Assembly (NCBI RefSeq): GCF_900078195.1
Contig: NZ_FJVE01000007.1
Coordinates: 2,294,001 to 2,358,000 of the forward strand
Direction of reading: 5' to 3'
DNA from: Clostridium sp. Marseille-P299
Lineage (GTDB): Bacteria > Bacillota > Clostridia > Lachnospirales > Lachnospiraceae
Length of the DNA: 64,000 nt
The translations under genes were made by a program, and so were the position numbers. Below the pieces are notes generated by a model. The model worked only from the letters and a program-made list of their open reading frames with translations, had not been told where the DNA came from and ran no database searches. This document shows positions 34,728-42,984 of the stretch, one piece after another. Every line of letters begins with the position of its first letter. Positions within the stretch are counted from its first letter, which is position 1.

Positions 34728-34757
34728 AAAAAAGCACCGACAATAATTATCGATGCT
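34728..34757 (-). terminator. Terminator between tRNA remnant and portal gene
   Basis: AGCATCGA/TCGGTGCT stem followed by six Ts on the minus strand, 22 bp before the portal start. Full termination here would cut the portal operon off from upstream transcription. Confidence 0.75.
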
Positions 34758-34792
34758 TTCTTACAATATTATTTTTAAGGGGGAAAAGTCAT

Positions 34793-34855
34793 TGCGTGGA
34801 CAGGATTTGAACCTGCGACCTCCAGTTTATGAAACTGGCGAGCTTCCGAACTGCC
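34793..34855 (-). pseudogene. 5'-truncated tRNA-Met (CAT) remnant
   Basis: The minus strand has a complete anticodon arm CCAGT-TTCATAA-ACTGG, T arm GCAGG-TTCAAAT-CCTGT and 3' acceptor half CCACGCA. The matching 5' half (TGCGTGG) and the 5' strand of the D stem are missing; upstream is an A-run and unrelated DNA. The break lies at the edge of the inserted plus-strand block. It cannot fold as a functional tRNA. Confidence 0.75.
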
Positions 34856-34866
34856 TTTTTTAATAC

Positions 34867-34882
34867 TAGTGTTTATACACTA
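34867..34882. other. Short inverted repeat at the edge of the inserted block
   Basis: TAGTGT-TTAT-ACACTA is a perfect 6-bp stem, 12 bp beyond the point where the tRNA remnant ends. Confidence 0.4.
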
Positions 34883-35014
34883 TTTCCTATGATACAATTA
34901 TAACATACATATTTGTGAATCATGTGAAAGTTCATATTTAAAAATATTTAATTTTAATTTATAAGTGTTGTATTTTAATGTTCTTTTTTGTAACTTTATG
35001 GTAATTATGTCCTA

Positions 35015-35060
35015 TTGTATATTTTTCCCTTTAAGATATAATATAATTGCAACGTTGCAA
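35015..35060 (+). promoter_or_regulatory. Promoter with palindromic operator over the start site
   Basis: TTGTAT (35015-35020), 16 bp, TATAAT (35037-35042). The perfect palindrome TTGCAACGTTGCAA (35047-35060) covers the expected +1, the typical place for a repressor site. Confidence 0.65.
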
Positions 35061-35086
35061 ACTAATGAAAGGGTGATTTGATAATT

Positions 35087-35944
35087 ATGAAGTTTAAAAA
35101 ACTAATAAAATCAATAGTAACTTTAGCATTATGTGTAACAATGCTTATACCAGGTACATTTGTAGCAAAAGCTAATACAAATAATAAGTCAATGGAAGAA
35201 ATGAAAGCGTATTTACGTGATATAGGAACACCATCTTATATTCTCGATTCTTATGAAAACATAGAACCACTTAGAATGTTGTATGATAGGTTATATACCA
35301 AAAACAATAATATTGTTTACTCAGGCTCAATGATAGTTTTAAATGATGGAAGTGTTATAAATGATGATGGAACAGATTCTTATGGCGTAATTACACCTGA
35401 TACTATCTATTTAACTCAGGCAACCTATTTAGAAACAGTTAGTACGTCAAATTCATTAATTACGAAGTGCTATGTAAATGTAAACTATCATAATGAAGGG
35501 TACAATGGCACACATTCTTCACTCTACACTGATTTGGTTGCTACAAACTGGGATAGTAGTGTTTTTACGTATAACAGTGGCTCATTCACTTCTTGGAATA
35601 CTTATAAGCATTCTAATGGTACTACTAGTAATAATTCACAAATTTCAACACCAACGGAATCAGTTCAAGGTGGTTTGGGATGGAAGGCAAAAAGACCAGA
35701 ATTTCATTACTTAGAAGATGGACATGCTATTTATGAACTTTTACCAAGAACTTCAAATATATATTCTAAAAAGGTTAACAGTACATATACTCAAAACGCA
35801 ACAACAATTAATACAGAGTATGCATACAGTAATTTACCTTTTGGTACAGCTTTTAACGTTGGAACAGTATCAATTTCTATTAACGATAGCTTTATTTCTT
35901 CTAAAACAACTAAATCATCAACAATTATATATTATACTAAATAA
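35087..35944 (+). CDS. Secreted protein of unknown function in the prophage
   Basis: A 285-residue protein with a classical signal peptide (MKFKKLIKSIVTLALCVTML, then PGTFVAKA), likely cleaved after about residue 30. The mature part starts with a short helix (SMEEMKAYLRDIGTPSYILD) and is then Ser/Thr/Asn/Tyr-rich and beta-like, with no enzymatic motif I recognise. The ATG follows GGGTGAT at nine bases; a TTG three codons up is possible. It is transcribed against the phage late genes from its own repressible-looking promoter, as lysogenic-conversion genes are. The next gene encodes a membrane protein in the same direction. Confidence 0.8.
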   Translation: MKFKKLIKSIVTLALCVTMLIPGTFVAKANTNNKSMEEMKAYLRDIGTPSYILDSYENIEPLRMLYDRLYTKNNNIVYSGSMIVLNDGSVINDDGTDSYGVITPDTIYLTQATYLETVSTSNSLITKCYVNVNYHNEGYNGTHSSLYTDLVATNWDSSVFTYNSGSFTSWNTYKHSNGTTSNNSQISTPTESVQGGLGWKAKRPEFHYLEDGHAIYELLPRTSNIYSKKVNSTYTQNATTINTEYAYSNLPFGTAFNVGTVSISINDSFISSKTTKSSTIIYYTK

Positions 35945-35971
35945 TTAAAAAAGTTAGGGTTAAGAATAAAT

Positions 35972-36430
35972 ATGAATAGAAACTTTTATAATATAATATA
36001 TTTCTTATTAATTACAATCCAACTTTTACTATTAAAATGTTACGTTACTCTTAGTAGCAATTTAATAGCCATATTGTACATAATTGTATTTATTGTTATA
36101 ATCTACTTTTTGAAAATTATTTATGACTCCAAAAAACAATCGAGAAAAAAAGTATTCATTTATTCATCAGTAGCTATCGCATTGTTAATCTGTTTATTGC
36201 TAACTAAGACTAGTAGCATTCCTGCAGCTAAACTAGTTGATAAAAAATTCGATAAAAATTATTATATAATTTTTCAAGAACGAAATAGTCCGGATTATAT
36301 TCGATTATATTGTGATAAACTGACATTTGATTTAGTTAACGTATCTGATGATTATATTAACATTGAGTATACAGTATTCCCGTTATCAAAAAAATATTAT
36401 TTTAAGAGTTTAGATATAATAGATAACTAA
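35972..36430 (+). CDS. Small multi-pass membrane protein
   Basis: A 152-residue protein with three hydrophobic segments (NIIYFLLITIQLLLLKCYVT; LIAILYIIVFIVIIYFLKII; VFIYSSVAIALLICLLL), basic residues between the second and third, and a polar Tyr/Asp-rich C-terminal half of about 65 residues, probably outside. It starts 27 bp below the secreted protein gene and shares its terminator, so the two form an operon. No family recognised. Immunity, surface modification or exclusion of other phages are all conceivable and untested. Confidence 0.72.
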   Translation: MNRNFYNIIYFLLITIQLLLLKCYVTLSSNLIAILYIIVFIVIIYFLKIIYDSKKQSRKKVFIYSSVAIALLICLLLTKTSSIPAAKLVDKKFDKNYYIIFQERNSPDYIRLYCDKLTFDLVNVSDDYINIEYTVFPLSKKYYFKSLDIIDN

Positions 36431-36432
36431 TG

Positions 36433-36480
36433 AATAGAGGAACCTTAGTTTTTAAATATAGGGTTCCTCTATTATTATTT
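36433..36480 (+). terminator. Terminator of the secreted/membrane protein operon
   Basis: AATAGAGGAACC/GGTTCCTCTATT perfect 12-bp stem followed by ATTATTTTT. Confidence 0.85.
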
Positions 36481-38150
36481 TTCTATATCCTAGATTATGA
36501 TGATATATATTCCTGAATTATTCATGCTGACCTTGTCAGCATGATGCAATACCTTATAATTACTGAGTTTCATACATTTATTACTTTCACTTAAAAAGTG
36601 AAACCTAGATATAGAAAAAAGGTCTCTTCTTTGTTAAAATTTAAGTGCGACCCAAAACTCAAACAAAGGAGAAACCTCATATGTCTAGTTTACAGGATTT
36701 ACACTTAGATTGCAATAACCGTATTAAAATAAATTTTAATGGAGGAGAACTTTCCTCCGATTCTGGATTACTTTTACTCTATGAGTATATAAATAAACTA
36801 AATATTCCTTCTATCATTGCTGAAAATTTTAGTACTGATACAAAACTGCGTGTTCATTCTGATTCATCCATCCTCATGCAACGTATCTTTCAAAACATCG
36901 CTGGGTATTTTCAAGATGATGATGCAGATGAATTAGCTTTTGATCCTATATTTACTCAAATTCTTTCTAAAGAAAGATTGGCGTCTCAACCTACAATAAG
37001 CCGATTTATGAATCGTCTTGATGACACATGTATTATGCAGATGGATGTTCTTCATCAACTATTACGTGAGAAAATTTATTCTTATGAACAACCACAACAG
37101 ATCATTCTTGATGTCGACTCTACTTCATTTACTACTTATGGTTCGCAAGAAGGTAGTAGCTATAATACTCATTATCAAAACGTTGGATATCATCCATTAT
37201 TAGTATTTGATGGGTTAACTAAGGATTTATTAAAGGCTGAGTTAAGACCAGGAAATACTTACACTTCAAAGGACGCACATAATTTTTTGTATCCTCTCCT
37301 ATTGGAATATATGGATAATTATCCAGATACTCAACTATTCTTAAGAGGTGATAGTGGTTTCGCAGACGTTATGCTTTATGAAAAGTTAGAGACCAATGGT
37401 GTGAGTTTTGCTATTCGTATGAAGGAATCAGCACGCTTACGTAAGATGGAAGGTGATGTTTATGATTTTATGGAATCATTAAACAATAATCTTGTTGATT
37501 ACGCTTGCACTTATACTGAATTCATGTATGCCGCTGATAGCTGGGCATATCCTCGTAGAATTGTTTGCAAGATTGAAAAACCATATGGAGTAATGGTAGC
37601 TAATTATACATTTATCGTTACAAATATGGAGCTTCCTGCCCAGGATATTTTACGTTTTTATTGTAATCGAGGGACTATGGAAAACATGATTAAAGAAGCA
37701 AAACTAGGCTTTCATATGAATGCTATGCCAAATCATGATTTCATAATTAATCAAAATCGACTCCAAATCAATATGTTAACATATAACATATTCAATTGGT
37801 TTCGTCGAATGGTTTTACCAAAGAAGATGAGACATCTTCAAGTTGATACAATTCGTTTAAAACTTATAAAAATAGCAGCAAGGCTAACGAAGAAATCACG
37901 TTATCTAATCTTTAAGTTATGCAGTAGTTGCCCTTATAAAAATGAGTTTAATGAAGTTTTATCAAAAATCCATTCACTAAGACCATTACAAAGGTTATTA
38001 GAGTAGATAGTGAGTTGTACATTGACAGTTAAAAAAAGAGATTATTAATACCTTAGTTAAATTCCTTTCTTTTTTACTGTTAAAAAAAGTAAATTCATAA
38101 AAACAAATGCAAATACAATGGGCTGATATAAAAATTAGTAAATTAACTTT
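36481..38150 (+). mobile_element. IS1380-family insertion sequence (ends not resolved)
   Basis: A single transposase gene with two upstream hairpins, CATGCTGAC-CTT-GTCAGCATG (36523-36543) and TTTCACTT-AAA-AAGTGAAA (36585-36603), the kind that block read-through transcription into a transposase. I could not fix matching terminal inverted repeats or a target duplication by eye, so the limits are approximate. Confidence 0.7.
36681..38006 (+). CDS. IS1380-family DDE transposase
   Basis: A 441-residue transposase of the DDE_Tnp_1_4 group. It opens with IKINFNGGELSSDSGLLLLY, the usual IS1380 start, and keeps the three acidic positions in ILDVDSTSF, FLRGDSGFAD and NRGTMENMIKEAKLGF. The frame is intact end to end, so the element may be active. 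The ATG used has AAAGGAG nine bases upstream; the open frame begins 12 codons earlier without a site. It lies in the middle of the phage structural region. Confidence 0.92.
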   Translation: MSSLQDLHLDCNNRIKINFNGGELSSDSGLLLLYEYINKLNIPSIIAENFSTDTKLRVHSDSSILMQRIFQNIAGYFQDDDADELAFDPIFTQILSKERLASQPTISRFMNRLDDTCIMQMDVLHQLLREKIYSYEQPQQIILDVDSTSFTTYGSQEGSSYNTHYQNVGYHPLLVFDGLTKDLLKAELRPGNTYTSKDAHNFLYPLLLEYMDNYPDTQLFLRGDSGFADVMLYEKLETNGVSFAIRMKESARLRKMEGDVYDFMESLNNNLVDYACTYTEFMYAADSWAYPRRIVCKIEKPYGVMVANYTFIVTNMELPAQDILRFYCNRGTMENMIKEAKLGFHMNAMPNHDFIINQNRLQINMLTYNIFNWFRRMVLPKKMRHLQVDTIRLKLIKIAARLTKKSRYLIFKLCSSCPYKNEFNEVLSKIHSLRPLQRLLE

Positions 38151-38152
38151 GC

Positions 38153-38170
38153 TATTCACTTAGGTGAATA
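38153..38170. other. Palindrome at the stop of the sigma-like gene
   Basis: TATTCAC-TTAG-GTGAATA is a perfect 7-bp inverted repeat spanning the stop codon of the sigma-like gene. It could be a weak terminator or a target hot spot for the adjacent insertion. Confidence 0.4.
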
Positions 38171-38591
38171 ATTCAGGATATTTATTTATTATTTTTGATA
38201 CATTACTTCTATCCATGTACATTTTCTTTGCCACTTGTTGCTGAGTCATGCCATCATGATATAAGTATTCAAATACAAGTTTATCTCTTGGATTCGTAAT
38301 GTTTGCAATAAGCATATCAATCTCACATTTCATTTGTTCAAGCAATTGTATTTCAGATTGAAGCTGTACCTCTAGTACACGTACCTTCGCTTTCCATTCT
38401 TTATTATCTCTTATATTTGGTTCTGAAACATAAAATCCTCTAGGCAAATAAGGAAAACTTTTTGACGAACCATACACTTTGCCCACCTCGTTAACTGGTG
38501 GATTAGTCTTTAGTTTCTCTAGCTTCTTTTTATCACGTTCAATTATTTCTTTTAAATACGTATAATTTGCTAGGTATTCTTTTGTTATCAT
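38160..38591 (-). CDS. Phage sigma-region-4-like transcriptional regulator (ArpU/RinA-like)
   Basis: A 143-residue protein. The N-terminal 95 residues form a coiled coil (YLKEIIERDKKKLEKLKTNP; VQLQSEIQLLEQMKCEIDML); the C-terminal 50 are a sigma-70 region 4-type HTH (DKLVFEYLYHDGMTQQQVAK, YMDRSNVSKIINKYP). This is the layout of the phage late-gene activators (ArpU, RinA, DUF1492 group), which switch on packaging and structural genes. TGGAGGGGATAAA precedes the ATG. Here it sits below terL rather than before the small terminase, next to the inserted block. Confidence 0.8.
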   Translation of the reverse strand: MITKEYLANYTYLKEIIERDKKKLEKLKTNPPVNEVGKVYGSSKSFPYLPRGFYVSEPNIRDNKEWKAKVRVLEVQLQSEIQLLEQMKCEIDMLIANITNPRDKLVFEYLYHDGMTQQQVAKKMYMDRSNVSKIINKYPELFT

Positions 38592-38610
38592 TTTATCCCC
38601 TCCAGTTTTT

Positions 38611-40260
38611 CTAACATGGTCTTTTCATGACCTCTATTTTAGCAATGACACCACCATCTATAAACTTTTGTAATTGTGCTAAGCTATCAGGGGCATCATC
38701 GTGTTCGTTTTTACCTATTTGCACAAACATAGTAAGTTCGTCCATTGCATCTTGATATTCTTGATCCCTATGCTTCTCATCTAAGAAATAAAAATTCTTT
38801 TTTATGTCTGGAGCATACTGAATTATCTTTGCAAGTTTGCTAACTTGATTATCAGCTTTCTTGCTAGTTATGTTTGTTTTAAATCCTGCCTCACGTAATC
38901 TTCTGTCAACTTCATCAGCGTACACATCACCACCATTGTTAGCCTCAAAGTGTTCTTGATGTGGCTTATGATGGAGTGTCTTTCCAACTACAATTGGATA
39001 AGTAATATCTTTGTCACCCTTATTGAACATCCAATCGTGTATAAAAACTTTACCGTCATTATACACATAACCGAAAGGCATTGAGAAACTATCTCCACCA
39101 CCCCAAGCAACGTCACCCACAGCAATTATCCTGACAAGCCCGTATTCTGGAAGAATGCCATTATAAGTATTAAGTTCACTCTCTGGGAATAATAACCCTT
39201 CACGAACAAATGGTTTTTGTTGATACTTTGCTTCCCACTCATTCTTATCAAGACGCTCCTTTAGGTTTAAGAAATACTCTGTTGAGAATCCTTTGCCATA
39301 AAGATAATCAAAATTTGATTCTCCATTTTCATTAAGTGCAGGAATTTTTCTAAATCTGTATCTTGGATTATCTTTGTATTGATTCTCAACCTTACCCAAT
39401 GGATCCAATACGTTCCATCTTGTACCTACCATCAATTCCCTTGAACCATCATTCTTACGGTCAACCAATACGTTTAGATAATCTTGATATCTTCCTTCTA
39501 GCCTTGTAGGATTTAGTGATTCAGTTCTGTCTCTTACCAAGTCATCGACATACAAATACCCATCATTGCTTATATCAACTGCACCTGTCCATGTTCCATC
39601 AATACCGCGACAAGTTAATGTTGAGAATCTATCTGGTTTATCAAGATTAATTTCTTTTTTTTCTGCGGATTTTGATTCAAGTTTAACCCCTGGAAAAATA
39701 TCTGCAAAATGATATTCCTGTGAATTTATAATGGTTAAACACTCACTATAAAACCCATCTGCAAGAATACCACTGTGACCACTCATTGCATTATGACAAT
39801 TTGGTCTTTTCCCCATAATCCAAGATATAAAGAAAATACATATCGTACTTTTACCAACTCGTGGAGGCATAGACAATCCATAAAAATCAAGTTTCCCATC
39901 TTCAAGGTCCTGCAAGTCTTGCACAACAACCTTTAATGTATATCTTCTTGGCAGATAGAATCTTTTCTCCGGTGCTCTATCTTTCTCCATGTAGATTAAA
40001 TAAGATTCAAAATCATATGGAGCTAACAGTAATAATGCTCTGTAGTATAAATCCTTTGCACGAAAATCTTTTCTTGAAAGTCTACTTGCCTTATCTCGTA
40101 CAAACTTTGCTTCTTCTATTGCAACATCTATATCTTCATTACAATTTATTATATTAATTGCAGTATTTATGAGATAATCAAGATTTTGATAATCCCATAC
40201 ATCATTTTTATGCAACAGCTTAATAAGTTTTTGGTTCTTTTCTGATACCACTTGCGCCAC
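38611..40260 (-). CDS. Terminase large subunit
   Basis: A 549-residue packaging motor. The ATPase domain has a Walker-A-like MPPRVGKST (131-139), Walker B GYLYVDDLVRD (about 235) and a coupling motif region TRWNVLDPLG. The C-terminal RNase-H-like nuclease shows its acidic triad positions in AVGDVAWGGGDS, HFEANNGGD and EHDDAPDSLAQ. It cuts concatemers and pumps DNA through the portal. The GTG start has AAAGGAG very close; a second GTG nine bases in is an alternative. A tandem GAGCGCCAT repeat lies directly upstream. Confidence 0.93.
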   Translation of the reverse strand: MAQVVSEKNQKLIKLLHKNDVWDYQNLDYLINTAINIINCNEDIDVAIEEAKFVRDKASRLSRKDFRAKDLYYRALLLLAPYDFESYLIYMEKDRAPEKRFYLPRRYTLKVVVQDLQDLEDGKLDFYGLSMPPRVGKSTICIFFISWIMGKRPNCHNAMSGHSGILADGFYSECLTIINSQEYHFADIFPGVKLESKSAEKKEINLDKPDRFSTLTCRGIDGTWTGAVDISNDGYLYVDDLVRDRTESLNPTRLEGRYQDYLNVLVDRKNDGSRELMVGTRWNVLDPLGKVENQYKDNPRYRFRKIPALNENGESNFDYLYGKGFSTEYFLNLKERLDKNEWEAKYQQKPFVREGLLFPESELNTYNGILPEYGLVRIIAVGDVAWGGGDSFSMPFGYVYNDGKVFIHDWMFNKGDKDITYPIVVGKTLHHKPHQEHFEANNGGDVYADEVDRRLREAGFKTNITSKKADNQVSKLAKIIQYAPDIKKNFYFLDEKHRDQEYQDAMDELTMFVQIGKNEHDDAPDSLAQLQKFIDGGVIAKIEVMKRPC

Positions 40261-40308
40261 TCTCCTTTGCGAATGGCGCTCTATGGCGCTCTAAAAAATA
40301 CATTTATT

Positions 40309-40503
40309 CTAACATTCTTCTCTATAGTTTATATATCCTTCTGTTTCACACTCTACACAAGGGTATAAATAACTAGAATGAACTTTTTTAGAAGTTCTAT
40401 GATAAAGTCGTTTTCCATAATGCTTACAGATATGAGGGTTTGTCTTATTAACTTGTTCTTCTTCCTTTAAGTTAATATTGATACAAATATTGCAATCAAG
40501 CAT
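40309..40503 (-). CDS. Small zinc-binding phage protein
   Basis: A 64-residue protein, MLDCNICININLKEEEQVNK, with CNIC, a CKHYGKRLYHR segment and CVEC, so two CxxC knuckles suggest zinc. The ATG follows a full AGGAGG. The gene is second to last before terL, where small HNH or zinc-finger proteins often occur, but no HNH motif is visible. Function unknown. Confidence 0.7.
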   Translation of the reverse strand: MLDCNICININLKEEEQVNKTNPHICKHYGKRLYHRTSKKVHSSYLYPCVECETEGYINYREEC

Positions 40504-40528
40504 TTTTCCTCCTAAAATTATATTAAAA

Positions 40529-40831
40529 TTAGAAATTACCAACTACCTCATACGGTAGCATCAAATTTTCAGCATATAAAACTTCGGCGGTGCATCCTCT
40601 GCTTTTCTTCCAATCACCGAAAACTAGCATCTTATCACATCTTTCCAGTAAGTTTAAGCACATTTCTAAGCCATTTTCATATGAAACCGTATCATACATA
40701 AATCCAAAACAATGTATAGGTGAAATATATGTGTTTTCAGGGTGCTTTTCCGATAACTCAGTAATAATGTTTTCAACGCTTATTCTATTGCTTTCCATTC
40801 CACCATATGGGTGAGAAATATAGATTAACAT
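40529..40831 (-). CDS. DUF4406 protein, nucleoside deoxyribosyltransferase-like
   Basis: A 100-residue protein with the DUF4406 pattern: IYISHPYGGMESNRISVENI at the N-terminus, PIHCFGFMYDTVSYENGLEM, and KMLVFGDWKKSRGCTAEVLYA. The fold is that of nucleoside 2-deoxyribosyltransferases/TIR-like nucleotide-binding proteins; substrate and activity are unproven for this family. TTGGAGGAAGAG precedes the ATG, which overlaps the DUF3310 stop. Common in phage nucleotide-metabolism clusters. Confidence 0.83.
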   Translation of the reverse strand: MLIYISHPYGGMESNRISVENIITELSEKHPENTYISPIHCFGFMYDTVSYENGLEMCLNLLERCDKMLVFGDWKKSRGCTAEVLYAENLMLPYEVVGNF

Positions 40832-41160
40832 TGCTCTTCCTCCAATGTTTCAATTAGCTTGTTCAAATACCATTGCGCCTTTTTCACATCTTCAAGTCCG
40901 TTCTTTTCTTCGTATCTCCAAAGATACTTGATTACATTTGCAACGCATACTGCTTCAATTCCTGTCTTACCAACTGTCGCACTCTCTATTGCATGAATAC
41001 ATTCAATTTTGCCCTTTTTGTAATGATTTGGATTTATGTTGTTAGGTTCATGTTCGCAAATATTCATTAAATCTAATGTGTTTTCACTAGTTAATAAAAT
41101 AGATTTTGTTGTTTGATTAATCTCTGATATATTAGTCCCCCTTAAATCATTGTGTACCAT
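40825..41160 (-). CDS. DUF3310 phage protein
   Basis: The C-terminal 70 residues match the DUF3310 (phage 'nucleotide kinase-like') pattern: INPNHYKKGKIECIHAIESA, VCVANVIKYLWRYEEKNGLE, DVKKAQWYLNKLIE. The function is not established. The listed start overlaps the metallophosphoesterase gene by 19 bp; AAGGGGG lies just after that gene's stop, so a start further in (possibly a non-ATG codon) may be used. It is followed at once by the DUF4406 gene. Confidence 0.8.
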   Translation of the reverse strand: MVHNDLRGTNISEINQTTKSILLTSENTLDLMNICEHEPNNINPNHYKKGKIECIHAIESATVGKTGIEAVCVANVIKYLWRYEEKNGLEDVKKAQWYLNKLIETLEEEQC

Positions 41161-42413
41161 GTATCACGTAATCCAGTTTTTTCGTTCCACAGATAACATA
41201 CAATTGCTTTATCTGATTTGTATCCCTGCTGGTGTTCCCAGTAGGATGATGCTGCAATCGTAGGAAGATATCTAACTCTAACACCGCCTACTACTTTTGT
41301 TTCTTCGGTATGGTAATGACCACAATGTACTTCTGTAAACTTAGTATCAGATATAGCATGTCTTGCAAAATTAATAGGCAAGTCGCTCGTGTTTTTCTTT
41401 GGCAAATCCCCGTGATGAAGGACTACTAATGCTACTCCAAAAACTTTATGTTTAATTGGATCCGGTGCAATATCAAACGTTACGTTCTTATCATTCTTAA
41501 ACGCATTTCGAACACTTCTTGCTAGCATGTATCCTGTTAATCGATCATGATTTCCGCAAAGATGAACAAACTCAACCGGCGCCAATTTTCCGAGGATAGT
41601 TATACCATCAATGAGCATGTCCTCTGCACATTCCGTTATCTTTTCAAGTCGGCCATCTGTTTGCTGAAATGTTCCATTCGTTGTTGTTTGATTATTGTTA
41701 TCGACGTGCAAAACATCTCCAAGTCCAACTAAAACAACTTTCTTTAGTTTTTTGTACTTGCACCGTTCAACTATGTCATTGATGCACATGAAGAATTTTT
41801 GCTTTACAATTTTTAAATCGTAATCGTCACCTGTTTCTTTTCTCCATGACAATAAACCAATATGTGGATCCGCTAGGTCAATCTCCAATATTTCACCATT
41901 CGGATCGTAATTCAAACATTCTATAGGCAGCTTATCTTTGGAATAATCTTTATTCTCAAAATATCTATCAATATCATCTAGAGTAATCTCTGGCTTTTCC
42001 TTTGGCTTAACAGTAAGTTTACTTTGATAAAGCAGCATTTTCTTTCCGCCTTTTTCTTGTGCTTGCCAGAAGTTTGTTTTATAACTAAGTACATCCCAAT
42101 GTTTTGGATCAAGTTTATGTGCTTCAATAATTTCTTCTGGATTGATATCTTCCTCATGTTCCATAATGGTTAGGATATCTTCGAATATTCTGCTACCGTC
42201 AGCCTTACATTCAAAACCTTTACGCTGCACTCTTTCTGTCTTATCTGTCTCAATATCAGATTTACCTCTTTTACCACTTCTCCAAGCATTACGTGCTTTA
42301 TCGTATCGTTGCTGATATGTTAACTCTGGATATTCATCTGCTAGAGAGTTTGCTATTTCATTCCAAGAGAGTCCATTATGTCGTAGTTCTATAATCTTTT
42401 CTTTGAAATCCAT
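41142..42413 (-). CDS. Phage metallophosphoesterase with N-terminal HTH
   Basis: A 423-residue protein. The first 60 residues look like a helix-turn-helix (LRHNGLSWNEIANSLADEYP). The calcineurin-like core begins about residue 175 and has the metal ligands in order: DPHIG, GLGDVLHVD, CGNHDR, VVLHHGD and GHYHTEE. Such enzymes cleave phosphodiesters or phosphomonoesters; in phages the substrate (DNA ends, nucleotides or signalling nucleotides) is unknown. AAAGGAGG precedes the ATG. Upstream is the tRNA-like gene, downstream the DUF3310/DUF4406 pair. Confidence 0.88.
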   Translation of the reverse strand: MDFKEKIIELRHNGLSWNEIANSLADEYPELTYQQRYDKARNAWRSGKRGKSDIETDKTERVQRKGFECKADGSRIFEDILTIMEHEEDINPEEIIEAHKLDPKHWDVLSYKTNFWQAQEKGGKKMLLYQSKLTVKPKEKPEITLDDIDRYFENKDYSKDKLPIECLNYDPNGEILEIDLADPHIGLLSWRKETGDDYDLKIVKQKFFMCINDIVERCKYKKLKKVVLVGLGDVLHVDNNNQTTTNGTFQQTDGRLEKITECAEDMLIDGITILGKLAPVEFVHLCGNHDRLTGYMLARSVRNAFKNDKNVTFDIAPDPIKHKVFGVALVVLHHGDLPKKNTSDLPINFARHAISDTKFTEVHCGHYHTEETKVVGGVRVRYLPTIAASSYWEHQQGYKSDKAIVCYLWNEKTGLRDTWYTMI

Positions 42414-42445
42414 GTATCCTCCTTTGCTTTATGTTTTATAAGTAA

Positions 42446-42564
42446 TGCGTAGGCAAGGATTTGCACCTTGCATGGACAGCTTTACAACTCAAACTGAAAG
42501 TGTTTATTAACCCAGTATCTGTCCTTATGCCTGTTAAAGCGTCTACCTATTCCGTCACTACGCA
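42446..42564 (-). tRNA. Aberrant tRNA-like gene (Leu-type D arm, oversized middle)
   Basis: On the minus strand a perfect 7-bp acceptor (TGCGTAG/CTACGCA), a class-II tRNA-Leu-style D arm (ACGGAATAGGTAGACGC) and a T arm CAAGG-TGCAAAT-CCTTG are present. The middle is about 30 nt too long and has no unique anticodon arm: CTTTA/TAAGG with a 7-nt loop ACAGGCA, TTAAC/GTTAA with a 21-nt loop, and CTTTA/TAAAG with a 50-nt loop all compete. U33 and U55 are replaced in the first fold. It is either a decayed phage tRNA, a tRNA with an inserted segment, or a tRNA mimic. Confidence 0.6.
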
Positions 42565-42611
42565 TCTGCTATTTTAGTTGAGCCAGCCACACCAATAATG
42601 AGTAGAGATAT

Positions 42612-42980
42612 TTATTTTTGATATGTTCCTAAAACATTTCTTTCGATTCTATCTTCGACTCTGCGATTCATCCACATAAGCGCTTCCTCGATATGTGTTA
42701 ATGCACATGCATTTTCTCTGCTTGCGAATGGTCCTGCTTGAAAACTTTTCAACCTATCTCTTACGATTTCTAATAAGTCAGAATCTAAAACACCATGTAT
42801 CGCATCCTCTTCTTTTCTAGGACCCTTTTGAAAGTGTATTCTTTGATAAGAAACATAGGCACCGTTTGGGTCAACTCCATCTATTACATATTCGTGATTT
42901 GCCCCACCGCTACTCTTTTCATCAGCAGCATAAACATTGTTTAAGTTTTCCCTTTTCTGAATTGTGCTTAATTCTCTCAT
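42612..42980 (-). CDS. Tad1/Acb2-hairpin-like phage protein, candidate anti-defence nucleotide sponge
   Basis: A 122-residue protein from the ATG that follows GGAG and lies 4 bp below the previous stop; the open frame 19 codons further up overlaps that gene and is not used. The N-terminal half is beta-rich ([38 protein letters not shown]). The C-terminal half forms a helical hairpin ([17 protein letters not shown], then [20 protein letters not shown]) ending VLGTYQK. From memory the CRENA-ALTKLEEALxWLxxR pattern is that of the Acb2/Tad1 hairpin family, whose studied members bind the cyclic nucleotide or gcADPR signals of CBASS and Thoeris. Function here is inference. Confidence 0.65.
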   Translation of the reverse strand: MRELSTIQKRENLNNVYAADEKSSGGANHEYVIDGVDPNGAYVSYQRIHFQKGPRKEEDAIHGVLDSDLLEIVRDRLKSFQAGPFASRENACALTHIEEALMWMNRRVEDRIERNVLGTYQK

Positions 42981-42984
42981 ATGG

